From the NCBI GenBank assembly GCA_012512295.1, contig JAAZDI010000013.1, forward strand, positions 1 to 5,169: a stretch of 5,169 bases of DNA, read 5' to 3'. The stretch is from Syntrophomonadaceae bacterium (GTDB lineage: Bacteria > Bacillota > Ch66 > Ch109). Positions 1-5,169 of the stretch are shown piece by piece; within the stretch, counting starts at the first letter, position 1, and every line of letters starts with the position of its first letter. A program made the translations under genes and the position numbers. The notes beneath the pieces are model-generated. The model was given only the letters and a program-made list of their open reading frames with translations, searched no databases and was not told the DNA's origin.

Positions 1-57
1 AAGATTGAGTTGTTGCCTCTTATAAGGAAACAAAATATACGTTGTGAATATATAAAG
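1..57. other. AT-rich intergenic end of window
   Basis: An AT-rich stretch beyond the hairpin with no coding frame. Fragments resembling promoter boxes occur on both strands (for example TTCACA and TTATAA, 17 nt apart on the minus strand), but in such AT-rich DNA they are not convincing. It may carry the promoter of the next gene outside the window. Confidence 0.3.
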
Positions 58-92
58 AATGAGAGAGCCTTATTTTAACAGGCTCTCTCGTT
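58..92 (-). terminator. Possible second terminator-like hairpin
   Basis: A 10-bp stem (61-70 with 80-89) has a 9-nt AT-rich loop and is extended by a G-T and two A-T pairs. On the minus strand it is followed by CTTTATATATTC after the stem, a weak U-rich tail; on the plus strand it is followed by TAAGAG, which does not fit. It could be a back-up terminator for the atp transcript or the end of an unrecognised small RNA from the spacer. The tail is poor, so the call is tentative. Confidence 0.4.
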
Positions 93-228
93 AAGAGTAT
101 AGATAACTTTAGCCATGGGGAGGTTCAGACTTGTTTGTCGATTGGGCAGCAGACTTGACTGGGAAGGAACGTCAACTCGTCTAGCTTTGCTGAACATGGG
201 AGCTTCGAGGTGTAGACGACGCGTAACT

Positions 229-251
229 AATTCTGAGCGAAGCGAAGAATT
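229..251. repeat. REP-like palindrome
   Basis: An imperfect palindrome: AATTCT pairs with AGAATT, then tandem G-A/A-G mismatches, then GC/GC closing a GAA triloop. The core CTGAGCGAAGCGAAGAAT is a sequence I recognise as recurring between genes in many bacterial genomes, where it often gives spurious peptides containing SERSEE. Only one copy lies in this window, so its repeat nature rests on recall, not on what can be seen here. Confidence 0.55.
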
Positions 252-254
252 CTT

Positions 255-299
255 CCCACAACTAAACAGGGTGGGACAACAAACTTGTCCCTTCGTCCC
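255..299. repeat. Palindromic element with competing stems
   Basis: The strongest stem is GGGACAA (273-279) with TTGTCCC (285-291), 7 bp with a 5-nt loop. Two alternatives use the same central bases: CCCAC (255-259) with GTGGG (271-275), and GGGAC (273-277) with GTCCC (295-299). GGGAC/GTCCC-rich hairpins of this type are, from memory, frequent intergenic repeats in Clostridia. Neither strand has a U-tract after it, so it is not an intrinsic terminator. Confidence 0.5.
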
Positions 300-375
300 G
301 AGGCACAATAAAAACTGCGGAAACCCAGAACCCCTAACCTCGATAAATGAACGGAATCAACCCCGGGGAACAATT

Positions 376-403
376 AAAAGCCGAGGGAATCTCCCTCGGC
401 TTT
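376..403 (-). terminator. Intrinsic terminator of the atp operon
   Basis: A 9-bp GC-rich stem (380-388 with 392-400) has a 3-nt loop and is extended by three A-T pairs at its base. On the minus strand the stem is followed by TTTTAATTG, a short U-tract. It lies 49 nt after the atpC stop, where an operon terminator is expected. On the plus strand it is followed by only three Ts, so it could also act weakly in the other direction. Confidence 0.88.
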
Positions 404-452
404 CGGTATAGCTCTCGTTTCATATTAACTTTCATTGAGGTAACGTCATTTT

Positions 453-884
453 CTAGTGCTTTTGGTACCCGGCGCCAATTTCTGCCTCGTAGGCTTTAAT
501 ACGGCTCAGAGCACGTTCTAGAGCCAATTGTGCCCGCAGAATGTTTATATCATCCTGGCGATCCCTTAAGCGTTCCTCTGCTCTTTGTTTAGCCGCTTTG
601 GCTCGTTCAACGTCTATCTCCGATCCCATTTCTGCGGTATCTGCCAGAACCATTACCTTGTTTTCGGTAACCTCCAGCACTCCTCCACTGATGGCAACAT
701 GCCGGGTTTGTCCGTTAACGGTAAAGCGCATTACACCAATTTTTAAAGCAGCTACTTGTGGGGCGTGATCTTTTAAGATCCCGACTTCACCGGTCCAGGC
801 CGGAGCTACTAGAAATTCCGCTTCCTCACCGATCACCTGCCGCTCAGGGGTAATCACCTCCAAACGGAATTCCTTGCCGTCCAT
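453..884 (-). CDS. atpC: F1 ATP synthase epsilon subunit
   Basis: Epsilon is part of the rotor: its N-terminal beta-sandwich binds gamma and the c-ring, and its two C-terminal helices can extend into F1 and block ATP hydrolysis. The product is 143 residues, slightly longer than the common 133-140. The N-terminal domain shows FRLEVITPER (6-15), GEVGILKDHAPQVAALKIGV (32-51) and AISGGVLEVTENKVMVLAD (64-82); the C-terminal helical hairpin runs from about 90 to 135. The ATP-sensing motif IDVERA is at 90-95, with R124 and R128 in the second helix, matching the pattern known in Bacillus epsilon. It starts at an ATG 3 nt after the atpD stop, with GGAGGGT 6 nt before the ATG and lying across the end of atpD. 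It is the last gene of the operon, with a terminator about 50 nt downstream. Confidence 0.97.
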   Translation of the reverse strand: MDGKEFRLEVITPERQVIGEEAEFLVAPAWTGEVGILKDHAPQVAALKIGVMRFTVNGQTRHVAISGGVLEVTENKVMVLADTAEMGSEIDVERAKAAKQRAEERLRDRQDDINILRAQLALERALSRIKAYEAEIGAGYQKH

Positions 885-887
885 GGA

Positions 888-2318
888 TTAACCCTCCATT
901 TCCTTAGCTTTGGCAACCGCTTCATCGATACCGCCAACCATATAGAATGCACCTTCTGGCAGATCATCGTGCTTGCCTTCGAGAATCTCTCTGAAAGCGC
1001 GAACGGTTTCTTTTACGGGGACAAATTTTCCTGGTGTACCAGTAAACTGCTCCGCCACGTGGAACGGCTGGGACAGGAACCGTTGAATTTTCCGCGCCCG
1101 GGCCACGATCAGTTTATCTTCGTCACTCAATTCGTCCATTCCTAGAATAGCGATGATATCCTGGAGGTCCTTATACTTTTGCAAAATCTTCTGGACGCCC
1201 CGGGCTACCTCATAATGTTCCTGGCCAACAACTAAGGGGTCCAAAATCCGTGAGGTTGAATCCAGCGGGTCCACCGCCGGGTAAATGCCCAACTCAGCAA
1301 TCTGCCGAGATAGAACGGTCGTGGCGTCTAAGTGCGCAAAGGTAGTCGCCGGGGCCGGGTCAGTTAAGTCGTCCGCCGGTACGTACACTGCTTGCACAGA
1401 GGTAATTGATCCTTTTTTCGTTGAAGTAATCCGCTCTTGCAGGTTACCCATGTCTGTCGCCAGAGTTGGTTGATAACCCACGGCAGAAGGCATGCGGCCG
1501 AGCAGAGCCGACACTTCGGAACCAGCCTGACTGAAACGGAAAATGTTGTCGATAAAGATCAGCGCGTCCTGGCCGCCGACATCCCGGAAGTATTCAGCGA
1601 TGGTCAAACCAGTCAGGCCAACCCGCATTCTGGCTCCGGGCGGCTCATTCATCTGACCATAAATCAGGGAGCACTTATCCAAAACGCCAGATTCTTTCAT
1701 TTCATTCCAGAGGTCGTTCCCTTCACGAGTCCGCTCACCCACGCCGGCGAAGACCGAGTATCCGCCGTGCTCATAAGCGATGTTTCGAATTAGTTCCATG
1801 ATGATAACTGTTTTGCCCACGCCGGCTCCACCAAACAAACCGGTCTTTCCTCCCTTGGAATAGGGGCAAATCAGGTCAATAACTTTGATCCCGGTTTCCA
1901 GCATTTCTTTCTGGGTACTCTGCTCAACTAGTTCCGGTGGCCGCCGGTGAATTGGTGCTGTTACATCAGATTTAACCGGGCCCATTTCATCAACCGGCTC
2001 ACCTAGCACGTTCAAAATCCGGCCCAAGGTACCTTCACCGACTGGTACCGCGATGGGCTGACCGGTATCGATAGCGGTCATTCCCCGCATCAAACCATCG
2101 GTTGAGGAAAGTGCCACGCAACGGACCGTATTATTGCCCAGATGCTGCATTGCCTCCATGGTCAGGTCAATCTTAATATTTTCATTTCCTATGCCAGCGG
2201 GTTGGTCCTCGCTGCGAATCTTAATCGCGTTTAACAGGTCAGGCAACTGACCGGCGGGGAACTCGACGTCCACAACCGGGCCGATAACCTGAACCACAGT
2301 TCCTGCATTCCGACTCAT
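888..2318 (-). CDS. atpD: F1 ATP synthase beta subunit (catalytic)
   Basis: Beta carries the catalytic sites that make or hydrolyse ATP (EC 7.1.2.2). The product is 476 residues, typical of the family. After the N-terminal barrel domain (about 1-85) come Walker A GGAGVGKT at 163-170 (K169, T170), GERTREG at 194-200 with the catalytic glutamate E195, the Walker B strand ALIFIDN ending at D257-N258, the loop SALLGRMPSAVGYQPTLAT at 270-288, the adenine-site tyrosine Y346 in GIYPAVDPLDSTSR, and the DELSDED loop at 395-401 that contacts the rotor. All catalytic residues are present. Small deviations from the usual text are LICPYSKGGKTG (149-160), where LLAPY-KGGKIG is common, and FRFSQ for FRFTQ. 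It begins 18 nt after atpG and ends 3 nt before atpC. The ATG has AGGGGGA 10 nt upstream. Confidence 0.99.
   Translation of the reverse strand: MSRNAGTVVQVIGPVVDVEFPAGQLPDLLNAIKIRSEDQPAGIGNENIKIDLTMEAMQHLGNNTVRCVALSSTDGLMRGMTAIDTGQPIAVPVGEGTLGRILNVLGEPVDEMGPVKSDVTAPIHRRPPELVEQSTQKEMLETGIKVIDLICPYSKGGKTGLFGGAGVGKTVIIMELIRNIAYEHGGYSVFAGVGERTREGNDLWNEMKESGVLDKCSLIYGQMNEPPGARMRVGLTGLTIAEYFRDVGGQDALIFIDNIFRFSQAGSEVSALLGRMPSAVGYQPTLATDMGNLQERITSTKKGSITSVQAVYVPADDLTDPAPATTFAHLDATTVLSRQIAELGIYPAVDPLDSTSRILDPLVVGQEHYEVARGVQKILQKYKDLQDIIAILGMDELSDEDKLIVARARKIQRFLSQPFHVAEQFTGTPGKFVPVKETVRAFREILEGKHDDLPEGAFYMVGGIDEAVAKAKEMEG
891..897 (-). promoter_or_regulatory. Ribosome binding site of atpC inside the end of atpD
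   Basis: GGAGGGT on the minus strand lies in the last codons of atpD, directly before its TAA and 6 nt before the atpC ATG. Ribosomes finishing beta would be at the epsilon start, so coupled translation is likely (inference). Confidence 0.8.
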
Positions 2319-2328
2319 CTCTCCAAAT

Positions 2329-2335
2329 TCCCCCT
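2329..2335 (-). promoter_or_regulatory. Ribosome binding site of atpD
   Basis: AGGGGGA on the minus strand lies 10 nt before the atpD ATG, in the short gap just after the atpG TAA. A second GGAG (2321-2324) is only 2 nt from the ATG and is too close to be the main site. Confidence 0.7.
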
Positions 2336-2336
2336 T

Positions 2337-3215
2337 TTACCTCTTCAGGGCTTCCGCGCCCGCTACGATTTCGAGCAGTTCCTTGGTAATCGCTGCTTGA
2401 CGAGCCTTGTTCATGGATAAAGTAAGGGTGTCAATCATTTCCTTAGCATTATCCGTCGCTGCACCCAAAGCGGTCATTCTCGCTCCTTGCTCACTGGCTT
2501 TGCTCTCTAACAATGCCCGGTACACTTGCGTCTCAATGAACTTGGGCAGAATGGCATTCATTAACGTATCCGGGTCAGGCTCGTAAATGTAGTCGGTCCG
2601 GATAATTAGTTGCTTCTTTTCTTCGTCTTCATCTTCGTTGATTCGGAACGGCAGTAAATGCCGCACTCGCGGTATCTGCTGCAGAGCGGTTATGAATTCG
2701 GCATAAACTAACCGAACTTCATCTACCACTTCTTCTAAAAATAGATTTACTACAAACTGAGCTATCTCACGGGCTTGCACGAAGTTGGGATTATCGCCCA
2801 GGTTAACAAATTCACCCAGGACATTATAATCACGTTTTTTGAAGTAATCACGTGCTTTGCGGCCTACCGCCACTACTGCTAGCTCGGCACCTTCCGGTAT
2901 ATCGCGTCCGCTCTGAACTGCTCGACGAATAATATTCGTATTATACGCCCCACACAAACCACGGTCCGCGGTAATAACCAGTAAACAAACCGTTTTAACC
3001 GGCCGTGCGGTCGCTAGCGGGTGTTGTAATTCCCCTTCGGCTTTCAGTAGGTGATCAAGCACTTCTCCAATTTGATCAGCGTACGGGCGGGCCATGACCG
3101 CCATTTCTTGCGCGCGTCTTAACTTGGCCGCCGCTACCATTTCCATGGCTCCGGTGATCTGCTGGGTGCTTTTAACACTGCGGATCCGCCGCTTAATATC
3201 CCTTCCTCCCGCCAA
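2337..3215 (-). CDS. atpG: F1 ATP synthase gamma subunit (TTG start)
   Basis: Gamma is the central rotor shaft: its N- and C-terminal helices form the coiled coil inside the alpha3beta3 ring, and its globular part contacts epsilon and the c-ring. The product is 292 residues, within a few residues of the usual 285-290. The N-terminal helix has the family signature (DIKRRIRSVKSTQQIT, then AMEMVAAAKLRRAQ, residues 6-36), the middle has LLVITADRGLCGAYN (78-92), and the C-terminal helix has GARMTALGAATDNAKEM (244-260) and ARQAAITKELLEIV (271-284). The start is TTG: an in-frame TGA sits only two codons upstream, the first internal Met (M24) would remove the first helix, and AGGTGGTG lies 7 nt before the TTG. 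The first residues MAGGRDIKRRI fit the family. Odd points are glycine at position 22, where lysine is common (ITKAM in E. coli), and an acidic stretch NEDEDEE at 193-199 in the globular domain. Confidence 0.98.
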   Translation of the reverse strand: MAGGRDIKRRIRSVKSTQQITGAMEMVAAAKLRRAQEMAVMARPYADQIGEVLDHLLKAEGELQHPLATARPVKTVCLLVITADRGLCGAYNTNIIRRAVQSGRDIPEGAELAVVAVGRKARDYFKKRDYNVLGEFVNLGDNPNFVQAREIAQFVVNLFLEEVVDEVRLVYAEFITALQQIPRVRHLLPFRINEDEDEEKKQLIIRTDYIYEPDPDTLMNAILPKFIETQVYRALLESKASEQGARMTALGAATDNAKEMIDTLTLSMNKARQAAITKELLEIVAGAEALKR

Positions 3216-3222
3216 TCTGCTT

Positions 3223-3230
3223 CACCACCT
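3223..3230 (-). promoter_or_regulatory. Ribosome binding site of atpG, overlapping the atpA stop
   Basis: AGGTGGTG on the minus strand, 7 nt before the TTG start, shares two bases with the TAG stop of atpA (3229-3231). This strong site fixes the TTG as the start and suggests translational coupling of gamma to alpha. The coupling is inferred. Confidence 0.8.
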
Positions 3231-4740
3231 AAGCCACAAATATTGTCTTGAACTCTTGAATCGCCTTACCCAAGGCAGCCTCGTTATCCTTCGTAATCTC
3301 TTTCGTATCGGCAATACTCTTTAGAATTTCGGGATGACTGGAACGCAAATATTTTAGGAATTCAGCTTCAAAAGCTTGAATCCTCTCTACCTCAATATCA
3401 TCCAAGTAGCCGTTAACTGCCGCATAAATAGATACAACCTGTTCTTCGACTTTCATCGGGACGTATTGACCCTGTTTCAGAATTTCCGTGGTTCGCTGAC
3501 CCCGAGCCAGACGTGCCTGAGTGGCTTTATCCAGGTCTGAGCCGAACTGGGCAAAGGCTGCCAGCTCGCGGTACTGGGCCAAGTCAAGACGGAGACGTCC
3601 GGCAACCTGTTTCATAGCCTTGATCTGAGCCGCACCACCCACGCGGGATACGGACAAACCAACGTTAATCGCTGGCCGCTGACCTTGATAGAACAGGTCG
3701 CTCTCCAGATAGATCTGGCCGTCAGTAATCGAAATAACGTTCGTTGGAATGTAAGCAGCAACGTCGCCGGCTTGGGTTTCAATGATCGGCAGCGCGGTAA
3801 TTGAACCAGCTCCCAAGTCATCATTCAGTTTACAGGCCCGCTCCAATAAACGGGAGTGCAGATAGAATACGTCACCTGGGTAAGCTTCCCGTCCAGGAGG
3901 ACGTCTTAAGAGCAAGGACAACTCACGATAGGCAACCGCGTGTTTGGATAGATCATCATAGACACACAGAACGTGCGCATGGTCATTTTCCATGAACTCT
4001 TCAGCAATCGCCACCCCAGCGTATGGTGCTAAGTAGAGCAGCGGAGCTGGTTCGGAAGCAGTCGCAGCCACGACAATCGTGTAGTCCATCGCGCCGTGTT
4101 CTTCCAGTTTGCTCACCACGTTCGCCACAGTCGATTGTTTCTGGCCGATGGCGACGTAGATACAGATCATATCCTGGCCTTTTTGGTTAATAATCGTATC
4201 AACCGCGAGGGCGGTTTTACCAGTACCGCGGTCACCAATGATTAATTCCCGTTGACCCCGTCCGATCGGCACCATGGAGTCAATCGCTTTTAAACCAGTT
4301 TGCATCGGTTGATGCACGGATTTCCGATAGACCACGCCCCAGGCAATCTTTTCAATCGGCCTATAAGCGGTTGTGGCAATTGGTCCTTTGCCGTCAACCG
4401 GCATTCCCAGAGCGTTAACTACCCGCCCGATCATGGCTTTACCGGCTGGCACAGACATAATCCGGCCGGTACTTCTTACTTCGTCACCCTCTTTAATAAG
4501 GCGGTCAGACCCCAAAAGCACCGCACCAACGTTATCCTCTTCCAGGTTTAGAACCATTCCGACGACACCGCCGGGGAACTCTAAAAGTTCGCCGGCCATC
4601 GCGTTCTGTACCCCGTATACGCGAGCGATACCGTCACCGCCCTGAATTACGGTGCCGACGTTGGAAACCTCAACCTCCGCCAGATAGCGCTCTATCTGTT
4701 GTTTCAAAATAGCACTTATTTCCTCTGGTCGGATACTCAT
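3229..4740 (-). CDS. atpA: F1 ATP synthase alpha subunit
   Basis: Alpha is the non-catalytic nucleotide-binding subunit of the F1 hexamer; it supplies the arginine finger to the catalytic sites on beta. The product is 503 residues, the normal size. The N-terminal beta-barrel region (about 25-95) is followed by the nucleotide-binding domain with Walker A at 169-176, the IYVAIGQKQSTV segment at 194-205, the Walker B region ending in VYDDLSKH at 260-267, RRPPGREAYPGDVFYLHSRL at 279-298, and GLSVSRVGGA at 361-370 with the expected arginine finger R366. A helical C-terminal domain follows. The ATG start has an AGGGGTG ribosome site 10 nt upstream and gives the usual SIRPEEI-type N-terminus. Odd points: Walker A reads GDRGTGKT, whereas the family normally has GDRQTGKT, and the stretch 131-147 (KIAWGVVYRKSVHQPMQ) departs from the usual form with PAPG and VHEPLQ. 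The frame is intact throughout, so this is a functional-looking but locally diverged alpha. Confidence 0.98.
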   Translation of the reverse strand: MSIRPEEISAILKQQIERYLAEVEVSNVGTVIQGGDGIARVYGVQNAMAGELLEFPGGVVGMVLNLEEDNVGAVLLGSDRLIKEGDEVRSTGRIMSVPAGKAMIGRVVNALGMPVDGKGPIATTAYRPIEKIAWGVVYRKSVHQPMQTGLKAIDSMVPIGRGQRELIIGDRGTGKTALAVDTIINQKGQDMICIYVAIGQKQSTVANVVSKLEEHGAMDYTIVVAATASEPAPLLYLAPYAGVAIAEEFMENDHAHVLCVYDDLSKHAVAYRELSLLLRRPPGREAYPGDVFYLHSRLLERACKLNDDLGAGSITALPIIETQAGDVAAYIPTNVISITDGQIYLESDLFYQGQRPAINVGLSVSRVGGAAQIKAMKQVAGRLRLDLAQYRELAAFAQFGSDLDKATQARLARGQRTTEILKQGQYVPMKVEEQVVSIYAAVNGYLDDIEVERIQAFEAEFLKYLRSSHPEILKSIADTKEITKDNEAALGKAIQEFKTIFVA

Positions 4741-4750
4741 CTTGTTCGTT

Positions 4751-4757
4751 CACCCCT
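4751..4757 (-). promoter_or_regulatory. Ribosome binding site of atpA
   Basis: On the minus strand AGGGGTG lies 10 nt before the ATG of atpA, inside the 56-nt atpH-atpA gap. It supports the chosen start. I see no convincing promoter or terminator in this gap, so atpA is probably read through from upstream. Confidence 0.75.
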
Positions 4758-4796
4758 ACCTTCCTTGACTCTTATGGCCATATTCCGGTAAGCCTA

Positions 4797-5169
4797 TCAA
4801 CTAAACCGCAACTGTGCCTTACTAAGATTAGATTTAAGCATTTGTAACCGTTTGGTGATACTGCCGTCAATTACCCGGTCACCAACTCTGATTACCAGTC
4901 CGCCAATTAACTTGGGATCGACCATGGTCTTTAACCGGACATTCTTCCCGGTTAATTCGCTTAAACGGGCCTGCAGGCCTTTGAGGTCCTTCGGCGACAA
5001 CTCAATGGCTGAGGTAACAGTGGCATCCAGTATATTCCGGGCCTTATTAGCCATTTCCACATACTGAAGTTGAATCTGTTCCAAGTAGGCTTCTCTTTTT
5101 TTATCAATCAAGAGACAAATAAAATTCAACAGTAATGGGGAAATCCGGCCACCGAAGATATCCTTGACG
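4797..5169 (-). CDS. atpH: F1 ATP synthase delta subunit (5' end outside window)
   Basis: This is the C-terminal part of the delta subunit, the stator protein that caps the alpha3beta3 head and ties it to the F0 b subunits at the inner face of the membrane. The reading frame stays open to the right edge (first full codon ends at 5168), so the gene starts outside the window; a TTG at 5127-5129 lies inside the conserved domain and is not a plausible start. About 123 residues are visible, against a usual total near 180. The visible part begins with VKDIFGGRISPLLLNF, followed by the helix containing LLIDKKREAYL and the C-terminal signature with DPKLIGGLVIRVGDRVIDGS, which matches the delta/OSCP family pattern of IGG, then G, then D-x-S. 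It ends with TGA, 56 nt before atpA, in the same direction, as in standard atp operons. Identity is secure from both the signature and the position. Confidence 0.95.
   Translation of the reverse strand, partial: VKDIFGGRISPLLLNFICLLIDKKREAYLEQIQLQYVEMANKARNILDATVTSAIELSPKDLKGLQARLSELTGKNVRLKTMVDPKLIGGLVIRVGDRVIDGSITKRLQMLKSNLSKAQLRFS

Larger units (their letters stand above)
90..375. other. Intergenic spacer without a convincing gene
   Basis: About 285 bases follow the operon terminator. Open frames exist on both strands (roughly 75-308 minus, 115-411 plus), but neither looks like a protein: both cross the palindromic repeats, the minus one would need a TTG start without a good ribosome site, and the plus one runs through the operon terminator. 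The spacer holds two small palindromic repeat elements (229-251 and 255-299), a possible 7-bp stem pairing 177-183 with 213-219, and an 8-bp direct repeat CAGACTTG at 126-133 and 150-157. I do not recognise a known RNA family here. Confidence 0.6.

Noticed and set aside
75..308. 77-residue open frame on the minus strand after the operon terminator, with an LEAPMF segment loosely like the tail of a TnpB transposase
   Set aside because: It needs a TTG start without a good ribosome site, crosses both palindromic repeats, and shows no domain or zinc-finger motif. The resemblance is too short to call a transposon remnant.
361..368. CCCCGGGG palindrome next to the terminator
   Set aside because: A 4-bp self-complementary stretch with no loop; too short to call a site or hairpin.
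115..411. 98-residue open frame on the plus strand
   Set aside because: It runs through the palindromic repeats and the operon terminator, and its SERSEE peptide is the typical false product of the repeat. No protein-like pattern is visible.
1285..1793. Plus-strand open frames opposite atpD
   Set aside because: They are antisense to a highly conserved gene and show no motifs or ribosome sites; they result from the codon pattern of beta.
3801..4645. Plus-strand open frames opposite atpA
   Set aside because: Same reason: antisense shadows of a conserved gene, overlapping one another in different frames.
4741..4796. Possible promoter or attenuator in the atpH-atpA gap
   Set aside because: Only a weak imperfect stem (CTTA with TAAG) and no paired promoter boxes are seen; the gap is short and the genes are co-directional.
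5127..5129. TTG as the start of the delta subunit gene
   Set aside because: The frame continues upstream with the conserved family text VKDIFGGRISPLLL, so the true start is beyond the window.

Overview
The window is the distal half of an F-type ATP synthase (atp) operon, read on the minus strand. It suggests an anaerobic, Gram-positive Firmicute, probably a Clostridia or Peptococcaceae/Desulfotomaculum-like lineage. The evidence is the canonical H-A-G-D-C gene order, subunit sequences of Firmicute type, strong purine-rich Shine-Dalgarno sites with one TTG start, and moderate base composition. The lineage call is an inference from sequence flavour; there is no rRNA or other phylogenetic marker beyond the ATPase subunits.

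Layout in transcription order, right to left: a delta subunit gene cut by the right edge (atpH, 4797-5169), a 56-nt gap, alpha (atpA, 3229-4740), a 13-nt gap, gamma (atpG, 2337-3215), an 18-nt gap, beta (atpD, 888-2318), a 3-nt gap, then epsilon (atpC, 453-884). An intrinsic terminator follows at 376-403. These five genes encode the whole soluble F1 sector: the alpha3beta3 catalytic hexamer, the gamma/epsilon rotor and the delta stator cap. The F0 genes would be expected upstream, beyond the right edge.

Positions 1-375 hold no convincing gene. There are two small palindromic elements side by side (about 229-251 and 255-299) that look like dispersed REP-type repeats, a strong hairpin at 61-89, and an AT-rich stretch at 1-60.

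I do not see a new biological system here; it is a housekeeping operon. The points worth a second look are unusual substitutions in otherwise near-invariant nucleotide-site segments of alpha (Walker A glutamine replaced by glycine at residue 172, and a diverged segment around 131-147), smaller deviations in beta and gamma, an apparently intact ATP-sensing site in epsilon, the TTG start of atpG, and the repeat-bearing spacer after the operon.
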